A stretch of DNA of 17,273 nt from Roseimaritima sp. (GTDB lineage Bacteria; Planctomycetota; Planctomycetia; Pirellulales; Pirellulaceae). A model generated the notes under the pieces. It saw only the letters and a program-made list of their open reading frames with translations. It did no database searches and was not told the origin of the DNA. The stretch is taken from the NCBI GenBank assembly GCA_007124075.1, contig SLFV01000519.1:1-17273 (forward strand), read 5' to 3'. The translations under genes were made by a program, and so were the position numbers. Shown in pieces: positions 1 to 9,600 of the stretch. Within the stretch, counting starts at the first letter, position 1. Every line of letters starts with the position of its first letter.

Positions 1-327
1 AACAGTGGCATAAAGGATGCGACAATGTCCATGGGAAGCGGCCTCCGCAATTGAGTTGGTCGAAACAGGCACAAAGCCTGCAACTCGGGGGCCGTTTTCC
101 TTATAAAGAAATGCTAGCATGCAGATTAAAAACTGCGAAAGTTGAACTAAGCGGTCGCAACGGTTGCCTGTTCATCACCCGCGTCGGGATGCCCCGGCAC
201 GTCGCAATGTCGTTACGATGGTAGCGAAAGCGAAATGTGGAGTGCGAGTTTTGCGAGGGAGTCGTGGGACCCTTTCGTCAACGTCACAGCAACAATTCGG
301 TACAGTCTGTATGTAGGAGCCTACGGC
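1..327. other. Leader region without a convincing gene
   Basis: No supported gene is visible here. One + strand frame is open from base 3 to a TAG at about 219-221, but the peptide is rich in Lys, Arg, Gln and Trp, has no recognisable motif, and has no start inside the window. It could be the tail of a gene or element lying to the left. A short hairpin (CAGGC at 66-70, GCCTG at 76-80) is present. The last 60 bases hold the ribosome binding site of the first cytochrome gene, which itself lies in a small inverted repeat (GTAGG 313-317, CCTAC 320-324). Confidence 0.4.
315..319 (+). promoter_or_regulatory. Ribosome binding site deciding the start of the first PSD1 gene
   Basis: AGGAG stands 8 nt before the ATG at 328. 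The frame can be extended back to an ATG at 235, but that start lacks a good Shine-Dalgarno and would put 31 extra residues before the signal peptide. The site overlaps a 12-nt inverted repeat (313-324), which could mask it weakly. Confidence 0.75.
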
Positions 328-3300
328 ATGGGTGTCCCAACCAAACCATGTTGTGCCTCACTGATCCTGCTGATGATCTGGTGTGCGATCGATTGCAAGT
401 TGGCTTGTGCTGAACAGCCGCCACAACAGGACGTCGAGTTTTTCGAGAAGAAGATTCGGCCGGTGCTTGTGGATCACTGTTACCAGTGCCATAGCGCGGA
501 GTCGCAAGAGTTGATGGGCGAGCTGCGGCTGGATGTGAAAGCGGGCTGGCTGCTAGGTGGCGAATCGGGCAGCCCGGCGGTCGTGCCTGGCAAGCCGGAT
601 GAGAGCCCGTTGATCCACGCGGTCCGGCATCATGGCGACGTATCCGCGATGCCGCCGAACAAGCCGCGGCTTTCCGATCAGGTCGTGGCGGACCTCATCG
701 AGTGGGTACGAATCGGAGCGCCCGACCCGCGTGAAGGGACCGTGGAGCAGGACAAGGACGCGCGCTGGGAGGCCGAATTCCAACGGCGGCTCGACTGGTG
801 GAGCTTGCAACCCTTGAAGGATGTCGCGATCCCGGAGAGCGATGGCGACTGGCCACGCGATGCCGTCGACCGGTTCGTACTGGCCCAACTCGAACTGCAG
901 AACCTGCGGCCCGCGCCCGATACCGATGGCCTAACCCTGTTGCGACGACTGTCATTCGTGTTGACAGGTCTGCCGCCGACAGCCGAGTTGGTTAAGACGT
1001 TTCCAGCCTCATTCGCTGAAAACCCCGATGCTGCGTTGGAAACGCTCGTTGATGGATTTCTCAAGTCGCCCCATTTCGGCGAACGGATCGCTCGGCACTG
1101 GATGGACGTGGTGCGCTATACCGATACGTATGGCTACGAATGGGACAACCCGGCCAAGGGCTCTTGGGAGTATCGAGATTATCTGATCCGCGCGTTCAAT
1201 CAGGATATCGGTTTTAATCAACTGATTCGCGAACAGATCGCCGGAGACTTGCTGGCCACGCCACGTGTCGATCCGAACAGCGGATTTGTGGAAAGTCTCA
1301 TCGGGCCGATGTTCTACCATTTGTGCGAGCATCGGCACGGAGATAACGAGGTCATCAACGGCGTACGGGAGGAGATGATTGACAACAAAATCGATGCCTT
1401 CTCCAAAGCCTTTCTGGCGATGACGATCGCCTGTGCGCGTTGCCACGATCACAAGCTCGATGCGATCTCACAGAAAGATTACTATGCGTTGGCCGGAATG
1501 TTCATGACGCCCCGCTGGACTTCACGCCCTATCGATGCCCCCGAAAAGAAAGCGGCGAAAATTGCGGAATTGCGAGCACTGCGCGGTGCGATTCAACAGC
1601 GCACAGTCGCCTTGTGGTCGCAACAATCCGAAACGCTCGCCTCGGGGGACCGCTTGCGACAAGCTGCCGCGAAGTTCGATCGCGCGGAACTGGCACAGGC
1701 TCAAGTCGGCCAAGTCGAATGGGTGCTCCATCACTTGCTGCCTCAACCGTCCCAGACCCACTGGCAAACCTTATCACAACTTTCTGCAACTGCGGCCAAT
1801 CGCGAAACGGAGTTGATCGGCGAAGCGGATAGTGCGATCCTTGCGACCGGTGAGGTGCCGGCGACGGATGTCTATACGGTGACTTTCAGAACCGACGCAG
1901 GTTCCGCCGATCAGATTCGCCTCGAGGCGCTTACCCACCCGACGCTCGGCAACCAAGGCCCCGGCCGAACGCCGCATGGCAACTTCGTGCTCAGCCATCT
2001 CCGCTTGAGCGTCAAGCCGCTGGTGGTGACCACGGATGATTCCGGTGAAACGCTGATTCCGGGGGAACCGCGGGCGGTCGAGATTGCATCCGCCAAAGCC
2101 GACTACGAACAACCCAATTATCCGGTTGCCGCTGCACTCCATCCGACCGGTCGAAGCGGATGGGGTGTCGGCCTGGGTGGCAATGTTGATCGCGTGGCCT
2201 GGTTCCGTTTTGCCAAGCCTTTGGAGTTGCCTCACGGGGGGGAGTGGACGGTCACGCTCGAACACAATTTCGGCAGCCAGCACACTCTGGGACGATTTCG
2301 TCTTTCCGTCGGTGCCGACGCTCCGTTGTCAGACTTCGAATCCGATGGGCTGGTCAGCGACGAAGCAATCGCGACGGCATGGCAACAACTGGTCTCACAG
2401 TGGCAGACAGCCAGCGATCAGCGGAAGACGGCAAACGCGAAGTTCCAGTCGTTGACCGATTTCTCTGAGCCCGAATTACCGCCGGGCTTCGTTGCCGAGG
2501 GTGATGGAATGCTGGCCGGTTATGCTTCCGGCGGCGAACCGCTGGTCGCCTTAACAGGTGATACGGCGGTCGAACACCTGTTACCGCGCGGATATCACAC
2601 ACACGCTCTTTCCTCCAAGCTGCCAGGAGCTTTACGACTACCGCACCAGGAAGACCTACCCGGAACGCAGGTCAGTTTGGCGTTAGCGGGTGACCAGTGG
2701 AGCGGGTTTCTGCGGATATCGGACAACAGCTTCCAGACCGAGAATGTCACCTTCCTCAAGCGAAACCAACCTGCGTGGCAAACCTTTAGCACAATCTCGA
2801 AACAGAACGGTATCCAGCGTGTCGCGTATGAGATTGTAACCAGCGATCTAAATCCCAATTTTCCGCCACGTACGGGAGTGGCCAGGGCTGGCGGTGTGAC
2901 GTTGCCGCCGCAAGACGATGGCTTCGATAAACGGAGCTGGTTCAGCGTGACGGGGATCGTCAGTCACAGCGAATCGGGCCGACCACTCGATGACTTGCGA
3001 AATCTGGAAAGCCTGTTGACTGGCGAACCGCCCACCGATGCCGAAACAGCCTGGCAGCGTGTCGGCATGTGGTTGTCTGGTAGTGTGCTACGATACAGGG
3101 CAGAGCCGCTTAGCGAAGGCGAAGTGGAATTGGTCAACTGGATGCTCCGTCGTGGTCTGCTGACGAACCGGTTGGAGGACGACGCGGAGTTGGCATCGCT
3201 GGTGACGCAATATCGCCAGGTCGAAGCCTCGCTGCCGTTTCCCCGCGCGTGCAACAGCATGGACGAACGCAGTATCACCCCGGTGAACTACGCTTTGAAT

Positions 3301-4284
3301 GTCCGCGGCGACATCAACCGCCGAGGGGACGTTGTGCCACGTGGCCTGCCACAGTTTGCCAGCTACATAAGTACGCCGGATTCCCAGGAATCGGCAAATG
3401 ACAAAACAGCACCAAACGCCAGCGGTCGGCTGGAACTGGCCGAGTTCTTGACCGATCCAGGTCATGGCTTGGCGGCTCGGGTCTATGTCAATCGAGTTTG
3501 GCAGTGGGTGTTTGGTGAAAGTCTGGTACGGTCCCCCGACGATTTTGGTCACCTGGGTGATCAACCGTCGCATCCCGAATTGCTCGATCACCTGGCTCGC
3601 CAGTTCATCGCTGACGGTTGGTCGACGAAGCGACTGATCAGGCGTTTGGTGCTCAGTCGCACGTTTCGCCAATCCGGTTTGGTCACCGCCGAAGCCGCGA
3701 ATGCCGATCCGCTCAATCGCTGGTTGCATCATTATCCGACACGACGTCTCGAAGCCGAGTCGATTCGAGACACCTTGCTAGCGGTTTCGCAGAGACTGGA
3801 CCGAACATTGTACGGTCGCCCGATTCGTCCGCCGCGACAGGTCGAGGACCCTGCGAAGCGATTGTTTTCAGGGCCGTTGGACGGCCACGGTCGCCGGTCG
3901 ATTTATCTGGAAGTGTCGATCATGGACCGCTCCAAATTCTTACAAAGCTTCAACGCACCGGATCCAAAACTTCCCACCGGGCGACGTGACGAAACGAACG
4001 TGCCTGCCCAAGCGTTGGTAATGCTCAACGATCCGCTGGTGTTGGCGATGGCCGATCAGTGGGCATCGCGGCTGGTTACCGACGCCAGTCCGACGGTCGA
4101 GCAACGGATCGAATCGATGTTCGTTCAGGCTCTGGGCCGTACTCCGGATAAAGACGAACTCATCGGCTGGACGGCGCTGGCCAAAGGTTTCTCCAGTGGC
4201 GACCATATACTGGAAGACATCGACGCCTGGCGTCACACGGTACACACCCTGTTTAACTTGCAGGAATTCACGCATTACCGATAA
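328..4284 (+). CDS. Exported PSD1-type cytochrome c protein (PSCyt1-DUF1549-DUF1553), 1318 aa
   Basis: Large planctomycete-type secreted protein predicted to bind heme outside the cytoplasmic membrane; its reaction is not established. The start at 328 is preferred over the in-frame ATG at 235 because AGGAG lies 8 nt upstream and a signal peptide (hydrophobic SLILLMIW, ending near CKLACAEQ) then begins at residue 1. In 1318-aa numbering, a PSCyt1 domain carries the heme motif CYQCH at 51-55 with a likely Met ligand at 108 (AMPPNKPRLS). DUF1549 spans about 176-385 and contains GERIARHWMDVVRY and a second CxxCH (CARCHDHK, 369-373). A beta-rich, discoidin-like segment follows at about 500-560 (GPGRTPHGNFVLS). 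DUF1553 runs from about 1031 ([34 protein letters not shown]) to near the end. It is followed after 10 nt by its DUF1501 partner, so the two are probably one operon. Family membership is secure; substrate is unknown. Confidence 0.9.
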   Translation: MGVPTKPCCASLILLMIWCAIDCKLACAEQPPQQDVEFFEKKIRPVLVDHCYQCHSAESQELMGELRLDVKAGWLLGGESGSPAVVPGKPDESPLIHAVRHHGDVSAMPPNKPRLSDQVVADLIEWVRIGAPDPREGTVEQDKDARWEAEFQRRLDWWSLQPLKDVAIPESDGDWPRDAVDRFVLAQLELQNLRPAPDTDGLTLLRRLSFVLTGLPPTAELVKTFPASFAENPDAALETLVDGFLKSPHFGERIARHWMDVVRYTDTYGYEWDNPAKGSWEYRDYLIRAFNQDIGFNQLIREQIAGDLLATPRVDPNSGFVESLIGPMFYHLCEHRHGDNEVINGVREEMIDNKIDAFSKAFLAMTIACARCHDHKLDAISQKDYYALAGMFMTPRWTSRPIDAPEKKAAKIAELRALRGAIQQRTVALWSQQSETLASGDRLRQAAAKFDRAELAQAQVGQVEWVLHHLLPQPSQTHWQTLSQLSATAANRETELIGEADSAILATGEVPATDVYTVTFRTDAGSADQIRLEALTHPTLGNQGPGRTPHGNFVLSHLRLSVKPLVVTTDDSGETLIPGEPRAVEIASAKADYEQPNYPVAAALHPTGRSGWGVGLGGNVDRVAWFRFAKPLELPHGGEWTVTLEHNFGSQHTLGRFRLSVGADAPLSDFESDGLVSDEAIATAWQQLVSQWQTASDQRKTANAKFQSLTDFSEPELPPGFVAEGDGMLAGYASGGEPLVALTGDTAVEHLLPRGYHTHALSSKLPGALRLPHQEDLPGTQVSLALAGDQWSGFLRISDNSFQTENVTFLKRNQPAWQTFSTISKQNGIQRVAYEIVTSDLNPNFPPRTGVARAGGVTLPPQDDGFDKRSWFSVTGIVSHSESGRPLDDLRNLESLLTGEPPTDAETAWQRVGMWLSGSVLRYRAEPLSEGEVELVNWMLRRGLLTNRLEDDAELASLVTQYRQVEASLPFPRACNSMDERSITPVNYALNVRGDINRRGDVVPRGLPQFASYISTPDSQESANDKTAPNASGRLELAEFLTDPGHGLAARVYVNRVWQWVFGESLVRSPDDFGHLGDQPSHPELLDHLARQFIADGWSTKRLIRRLVLSRTFRQSGLVTAEAANADPLNRWLHHYPTRRLEAESIRDTLLAVSQRLDRTLYGRPIRPPRQVEDPAKRLFSGPLDGHGRRSIYLEVSIMDRSKFLQSFNAPDPKLPTGRRDETNVPAQALVMLNDPLVLAMADQWASRLVTDASPTVEQRIESMFVQALGRTPDKDELIGWTALAKGFSSGDHILEDIDAWRHTVHTLFNLQEFTHYR

Positions 4285-4294
4285 GGTTTGATCA

Positions 4295-5704
4295 ATGGAT
4301 CATTTTAGATCGATCACGCGGCGCGAAATCTTACAGTCTGCAGGTACCGGCTTCGGCTGGCTCGCGCTGGCAGGGTTGCTTGCCGAAGAAGCATCAGCCG
4401 AAGAAAAACGGCAACTACCCTCGCCCCACTTCACCCCCAAAGTCCGCAGCGTCATCTTCTGCTTCATGGATGGTGGCCCCAGCCATGTCGATACCTTCGA
4501 CCCCAAACCGATGCTGAAAAAGCATGAGGGGGAAGCGGTCGGCGAACATTCCACGAACGCCTTGTACAACGACAAGAGCCGAAAGTGGTTGCCCAGCCCC
4601 TGGGTATTTCACCAGCGAGGCGAAAGTGGCCTGTGGGTCAGCGATTTGCTGCCACACATCGCGGGAATCGCCGACGATATCTGTGTCGTTCGTTCGATGG
4701 TCGGTCACCTGCCGCTGCATGGCCAGCAGAATCTGTTGCTACATACCGGTCGTGTGACCGGACAACATCCGAGTCTTGGGGCCTGGATTTCTTACGGACT
4801 GGGGACTGAGAATCGCGACCTGCCCGGCTATGTGCTGCTCAATAATGATTGGGTCCCCAACGGCGGCATGGAGAACTTTGGCAGTGCCTATCTACCGGCC
4901 AGCCACCAGGCAACGATGGTGCGAGCCAAAGGAGTTCCAGTCGACAACATTGTTCCCGCCGACTCGACCGACCATCAACGTCTCAAGCTGGAGCTCTTAG
5001 CCCGACAGAACGCGGCATTTGCCGACAAGACTTCCAATCCTGATAGGATCGAAGCCGCGATCGCCAACTACGAGACCGCATTCCGCATGCAGACTGCGCT
5101 GCCCGATTGGATCGACATCAACGCCGAACCGGCACATGTGCAACAAATGTATGGCATCGGTTCGCCGGACGAACATCAAAATTACTACGCCATGCAAACG
5201 CTCCGCGCGCGGCGGTTGGTCGAGGCCGGAGTTCGTTTCATCGAGATCACCTGCCCCAGCTTTGACGGCAACAATTCGCCGTGGGATCAACATGGCGCGC
5301 TCAAAGCCAACCATGAAAAGAACGCGCGGATTACCGACCAGTCGGTCGCCGCATTGATTCGCGACTTAAAACAGCGCGGCTTATTGGACGAGACGTTGGT
5401 CGTCTGGGCTGGCGAAATGGGGCGAACGCCACACAGTCCCGGAACAGACGGTCGCGATCATCACATCAACGGCTACTCGATCTTCCTGGCTGGCGGTGGC
5501 ATCCGCGGCGGCATGACTTACGGCACCACCAACGACTTCGGCGAGGCGGTCGCGGAGAATCCAGTCACGATCCACGACATCCACGCCATGATCTTGCAAC
5601 AACTGGGGATCGACCACGAACGACTCACCTTTCGCCACGGCGGCCGTGACCATCGCCTGACCGACGTTCATGGCCGAGTGATCCATGAGATTTTATCGTC
5701 ATAA
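4295..5704 (+). CDS. DUF1501 family protein with Tat signal, 469 aa
   Basis: DUF1501 proteins belong to the alkaline phosphatase/sulfatase-like fold group and are the usual partners of PSD1 cytochromes; the catalysed reaction has not been established. The N-terminus has a twin-arginine signal (TRREILQ, residues 8-14, then a hydrophobic stretch ending near EEASAEE), so export in folded form is likely. Conserved family motifs are FMDGGPSHVDTFDPKP (57-72), DETLVVWAGEMGRT (365-378), GRDHHINGYS (386-395) and the C-terminal block HDIHAM...LGIDHERL...RLTDVHG from residue 427. The Asp, His and Glu residues in these motifs are candidate metal or catalytic residues by analogy with the fold. The start ATG at 4295 lies 10 nt after the upstream stop, and a weak AAGG overlaps that stop codon, suggesting coupled translation. 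Length is normal for the family. Confidence 0.92.
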   Translation: MDHFRSITRREILQSAGTGFGWLALAGLLAEEASAEEKRQLPSPHFTPKVRSVIFCFMDGGPSHVDTFDPKPMLKKHEGEAVGEHSTNALYNDKSRKWLPSPWVFHQRGESGLWVSDLLPHIAGIADDICVVRSMVGHLPLHGQQNLLLHTGRVTGQHPSLGAWISYGLGTENRDLPGYVLLNNDWVPNGGMENFGSAYLPASHQATMVRAKGVPVDNIVPADSTDHQRLKLELLARQNAAFADKTSNPDRIEAAIANYETAFRMQTALPDWIDINAEPAHVQQMYGIGSPDEHQNYYAMQTLRARRLVEAGVRFIEITCPSFDGNNSPWDQHGALKANHEKNARITDQSVAALIRDLKQRGLLDETLVVWAGEMGRTPHSPGTDGRDHHINGYSIFLAGGGIRGGMTYGTTNDFGEAVAENPVTIHDIHAMILQQLGIDHERLTFRHGGRDHRLTDVHGRVIHEILSS

Positions 5705-5720
5705 TTATGACGGACCTCCC

Positions 5721-5780
5721 GTAGTGGGATTCGCCAGAATTCCTGTTTTTTCAATCGGGACTTCTGGCAAAGTCCACTAC
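5721..5780. repeat. Palindromic repeat, GTAGTGGGATTCGCC family, copy 1 (imperfect)
   Basis: The left arm (5721-5743, begins GTAGTGGGATTCGCCAG) and the right arm (ends TCTGGCAAAGTCCACTAC at 5780) pair at 19 of 23 positions by hand alignment, with a T-rich loop. It lies 16 nt after the stop of the first DUF1501 gene and could act as an intrinsic RNA hairpin or mRNA stabiliser. The same left arm recurs at 12081 and 16733. The motif GACGGACCTC just before it (5710-5719) also begins the element inside the second PSD1 gene. Confidence 0.75.
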
Positions 5781-5835
5781 CATTTTGAGAAAACTGACCA
5801 GCCCAAGCTGATACGCCAATCAGGTTGACATCTCG

Positions 5836-6054
5836 ATGATCCGACGCATCATTCTATTCATTCTGCTGTTTCTGATACCGCTTCCACAGGAACTGCGAGC
5901 GGAGCTTGAAGCGTATGGAACCCTGGAGTGCATGGGGATCGTTGCCGATCTGCCTGTGGGTGCGACGCACGAGCAGATTGGCGAGGTTCAAGTTGAATTG
6001 GAACGCGATGGCCTTTGGCGGCGGGTGCCGAGGCAAATGGGGGGCATCGTTTGA
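5836..6054 (+). pseudogene. Truncated 5' part of a secreted protein gene, 72 codons
   Basis: The frame opens with a clear signal peptide (MIRRIILFILLFLIPLPQ, then ELRAE) and continues with a regular segment (LEAYGTLECMGIVADLPVG, EQIGEVQVELERDGLWRRV) that reads like the mature start of a larger exported planctomycete protein. Coding-like sequence then stops at a TGA at 6052-6054, and a long hairpin begins 21 nt later. No continuation is seen in the other frames downstream. The simplest reading is a gene cut off by a deletion or repeat insertion. It could instead be a genuine small exported peptide; no strong Shine-Dalgarno is visible, which argues against that. Confidence 0.45.
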
Positions 6055-6075
6055 TTCTGGTTTGGCTGTTTGGCT

Positions 6076-6144
6076 GTCGAAAGATGTGTGTCGAAAAATT
6101 GCGACAAATTACTGTCCTGTATTTTTCGCCACACATCTTTCGAC
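6076..6144. repeat. Long hairpin with 24-bp arms, 23 of 24 paired
   Basis: The arms 6076-6099 (GTCGAAAGATGTGTGTCG...) and 6121-6144 (...CGCCACACATCTTTCGAC) are inverted copies with a single mismatch, separated by a 21-nt loop. There is no T-run after the right arm, so it is not a classical terminator. It stands directly after the truncated secreted-protein frame, which suggests a mobile palindromic unit whose arrival or rearrangement cut that gene. Only one copy is present in the window, so its repeat status is inferred from structure alone. Confidence 0.75.
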
Positions 6145-6430
6145 ATTTCCGGGACCCGTTAGTTGTTCTTCCAGATGGTTTTGAACTGGTTACGAATTAC
6201 GCCGCAAAATCTGCGGGCCTCCCTGAATCTGCTGCAATAAATCCCAAAAAGTCCGGAATAGAGCATCAAGCCTTTATGGATACGTGACTCTCTCGGACAT
6301 CCTTCCTGAGGCTTCACAGACTGGGGCGAAGGCAAGCGATCTCTGGCCGATGAAGCACGGTAATCCGCGTGAGTCAGAAGAACACATCAAGCTGGGAGCC
6401 TTCGTTGAACGACGAGCGAAACTTCTCGAT

Positions 6431-6522
6431 TTCGTCAAAGGAAATTTCTCCCAAAATTTTCCCGGCGTCAGCTTGAACTTGCCGAGCTACCTGTTAGCCT
6501 GTCTGACAGGTTGGCGTTTTGG
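6431..6522. repeat. Block shared with the region upstream of the GntR gene, copy A
   Basis: A 73-nt core ending at 6522 matches the core ending at 11326 at 61 positions, without gaps, by hand count. Both copies contain the palindrome CTGTCTGACAG and end in TGGCGTTTTGG. This copy lies about 110 nt before the second PSD1 start. It may be a dispersed repeat, a fragment of duplicated sequence, or a regulatory block. Confidence 0.65.
6498..6510. promoter_or_regulatory. Candidate operator CCTGTCTGACAGG upstream of the second PSD1 operon
   Basis: The 13-mer is a perfect inverted repeat around a central T and fits the GT-N3-AC layout typical of FadR-subfamily GntR operators. It lies 122 nt before the ATG at 6633. 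The 11-bp core recurs 53 nt before the GntR start. Binding by that regulator is inferred from position and pattern only. Confidence 0.35.
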
Positions 6523-6632
6523 ACTTTCAATTCCATCGCAGTTCAATTTCCAATGCAACAACGCATGCAAGCGGTTCTTGACCGTTTGGCGAGGGAGCCG
6601 TGATAAACAGTTGGGGCAACGCTGGGAACAAC

Positions 6633-9600
6633 ATGACGACACTCGGGCTTCAGCGAACATTCAGGGTGCTGTATTGGGCCAACGTGTGGCTGATGACAGT
6701 GGGCTGTTCTCTGGTTGTTGCTGATGAGCCGGTTGAATTCAAAAACCAGATTGCACCCATATTCGAACAGCATTGCATTCGCTGTCATTCACCTGATCAT
6801 CGCAAGGGCGACGTATCGCTGGCGACGTTGGATGACCTGAAGTCGAACGACTATGTCGTCGCGGGGAATCCTGACGCCAGTTACCTGATCGAACTTGTCA
6901 CGTCGCAGGTTGGCGAACCGCCCGCCATGCCGAAAAAGGCGCCTCCGCTCTCGGCAGGCGAAGTGGACTTGCTGCGGCGGTGGATCAGACAAGGTACACC
7001 CTGGCCGCCCGATGTGGTTGTCAAAGAAAAGGCAAAGGCGGATTCGTCGTGGTGGGCCTATCAACCGCTGAATGTTGTTCGACTCTCTGAGTCGACTTCC
7101 CCGCAATCGCCTGGCTCGGAGAGTCTGGCGTCGACAATCGACAACTTCATTCGTGCGAATCTCGCCGAACATCAACTCAAACCAAGTCCACCAGCCGATC
7201 GTCAGACACTTATACGGCGTCTGTCGTTCGATCTGCATGGCTTGCCACCGACGCCGGAAGCGGTCGATGCGTTTGTGAGTGACCCCGATCCACAGGCTTA
7301 TGAAAAGCTGGTCGACCGGATGCTTGAATCGCCCCATTATGGCGAACGCTTCGCGCGGCATTGGTTGGATATTGCTCACTATGCCGACACGCATGGATTT
7401 GAACGTGATCAACGCCGTGACAATGCGTGGCGGTATCGCGATTACGTGATCCGCTCATTCAATGAAGACAAGCCGTATGACCGATTTTTACAGGAACAAA
7501 TTGCCGGCGATGTGCTCTGGCCCGATAACGAAGTGGCGGTGATCGCGACCGGTTTTTTGGCTGCGGGGCCGTGGGACTTTGTCGGACAGGTCGAGACAAA
7601 GAGTCCTGAGTTGCGTCGGTCGGCGAGGTCGCTGGATCTGGACGATATGGCGACGCAGGTCATGACCGCCACGCTGGCGATGACGGTCAACTGCGCAAGG
7701 TGCCACGATCACAAGCTTGATCCGATTTCGCAGCAGGAGTACTACCAGTTGCAAGCCGTATTTGCGGGAGTCAAGCGTGGTGATCGCGTCGTCAGTGATG
7801 CGGCTTTCCGGCAGTACGAGGAACAGAAGCAAAGTCTGGTCGCTCGACGTAACTCGCTTGATTTGGAGAAAGGTAGGCTGGAGGGCAAAGGGCTGGATCT
7901 TGCCGATATTGTTGGCGGTGGAAATGGACTCGGCACGGGGACGTATCGTCATGCAATCGACCCACGTGACGCCAAGGTCCAAACTCAAAACTTTGGCAAT
8001 CTTGATAATGTGGTGACAAACCGTTTTGCGCAATCCCCCTTTGAGTTCGTCGACGGTGTGGTCATACCGGACGGAGAGGACGGAAAAACAGAGATTCCGG
8101 TCAGCTCTACGGGTGTCACCATCCGTGGACTTCCGAAGACATCAGGCAACGCGTGGGACATGATTCGCAACGGACCAGTCGCCAGTCAGCATTCGCCAGA
8201 GTTGGACGGAATTGACTTTACGAAAGACGGCCACAGCCTGCTGGGACTGCACGCCAACGCAGGGATCACGTTTGATCTCGCGGCACTAAGACGAGCCCTC
8301 GAATTGCCGCCAAACGAAGCCGGGTCGCCCGTACAACGGACTTCCGAGTCGGCCGGAAATCGCGGGGAATTGTCGGACCTGGAAGTTCCCGATACGGGAG
8401 GATCAGAAAGTGCCGCGACACCACTGCGTTTCACCGCCCAGCTTGGTTACTTCGGCGCGGTGGGAAACTACTTTGCCGATGCCTGGGTGTTCGTGGATGG
8501 TCACAAAGTTGCGGAGTATCGCAAGCTGAGCCGGGCTGACGGATTACAGAAAATCGACCTCGAACTGCCAGCGTCGGGTCGCTTTCTCACGCTGGTTTCG
8601 ACCGACGGTGGCAACGGTTACAGCATGGATCAGATCGGGTTCGGCGATCCGCAGGTGAAGCTGGCCGTACAGCGTGAACTTGCCGAAGAAGCCCGTCATC
8701 GACTTGCCGAAATCGAAGCTCAGCGAGCCGGGATTGACAAAGAACATGAACAACTCGGTTCCCCTCCGCGATTCTATGGCATTGTCCGAGAGGAGTCGAT
8801 TGCGGATGTGCAGTTGTTGACTCGCGGCGATCCCGAATCCCCCAGTGGCGAACCGCTGGCCCCTGCCGCGTTGTCGTCGCTGGCGATGCTGGACCCCGAT
8901 TTGGGAACATTAGAAACTGATGAGGGCGAGCGTCGAGCGGCACTGGCCCGCTGGACGACGCATCCAGACAACCCGCTGGTACGCCGGGTCATCGTCAATC
9001 GTTTATGGCTATGGCACTTTGGCAGTGGGCTGGTCGATACGCCCAGTGACTTTGGATACGGCGGCGGTCGTCCGTCGCACCCCGAGTTGCTTGACTGGCT
9101 GGCCGACGAATTAGCAAAACGAAATTGGTCGCTCAAGGCGATGCACCGGTTGATCGTCACTAGCGAGACTTATAAACAAACTTCGTACGACGGACCTCTT
9201 AGTCCGTCGGAACAAAACAATAGAGACGTACAGGGAAGTCCGTCGTACGTTCATGCTAACAACATCGACGCCGACAATCGTTTGCTCTGGCGGCAGAATC
9301 CTCGCCGCATCGAGGCCGAGGCGATTCGCGATTCGGTGTTGTTTGTCAGTGGCAAGTTGAATCTTCAGCGTGGCGGTCCCGGCTTCGAAGACTTTTCCTA
9401 TCAGGAAGCTTACGCACCCATCTACACCTATATCACAGCCGACGAACCGACACTTTGGCGGCGCAGCATTTATCGCTACATCGTTCGCACGACGCCCGAC
9501 CAATTCCTCACCACGCTGGATTGTCCAGACCCGGCCAATTTGACGCCCAAAAGACTAACCACCACGACACCTCTGCAATCGCTTTCCCTCTACAACAACG

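Larger units (their letters stand above)
5705..6632. other. Decayed intergenic region between the two PSD1 operons
   Basis: This 0.9-kb stretch holds no intact recognised gene. From left to right it contains an imperfect palindromic repeat (5721-5780), the first part of a secreted-protein gene (5836-6054), a long hairpin (6076-6144), a segment of short uninformative open frames, and a block (6431-6522) that recurs upstream of the GntR gene. The mixture of gene fragment and repeats suggests an old insertion and deletion hotspot. An open frame at 6284-6724 starting with GTG has no family motif and runs into the next cytochrome gene, so it is not called. Confidence 0.55.

Noticed and set aside
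3..221. Open + strand frame at the left edge, possible tail of a gene
   Set aside because: Odd composition, no motif and no visible start; cannot be told from non-coding or repeat sequence within this window.
235..327. Longer N-terminus for the first PSD1 protein starting at ATG 235
   Set aside because: It would place 31 unusual residues before a clear signal peptide, while ATG 328 has AGGAG at 8 nt.
3088..3732. Minus-strand open frame of 214 codons inside the first PSD1 gene
   Set aside because: It is the antisense shadow of a well-conserved coding region and has no recognisable domain.
6015..6287. Open frame of 90 codons across the 24-bp hairpin
   Set aside because: It is read through both arms of the palindrome and overlaps the truncated secreted-protein frame. 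No independent coding evidence.
6284..6724. GTG-started open frame of 146 codons
   Set aside because: No motif or signal, includes the shared repeat block, and overlaps the cytochrome start. Treated as chance.
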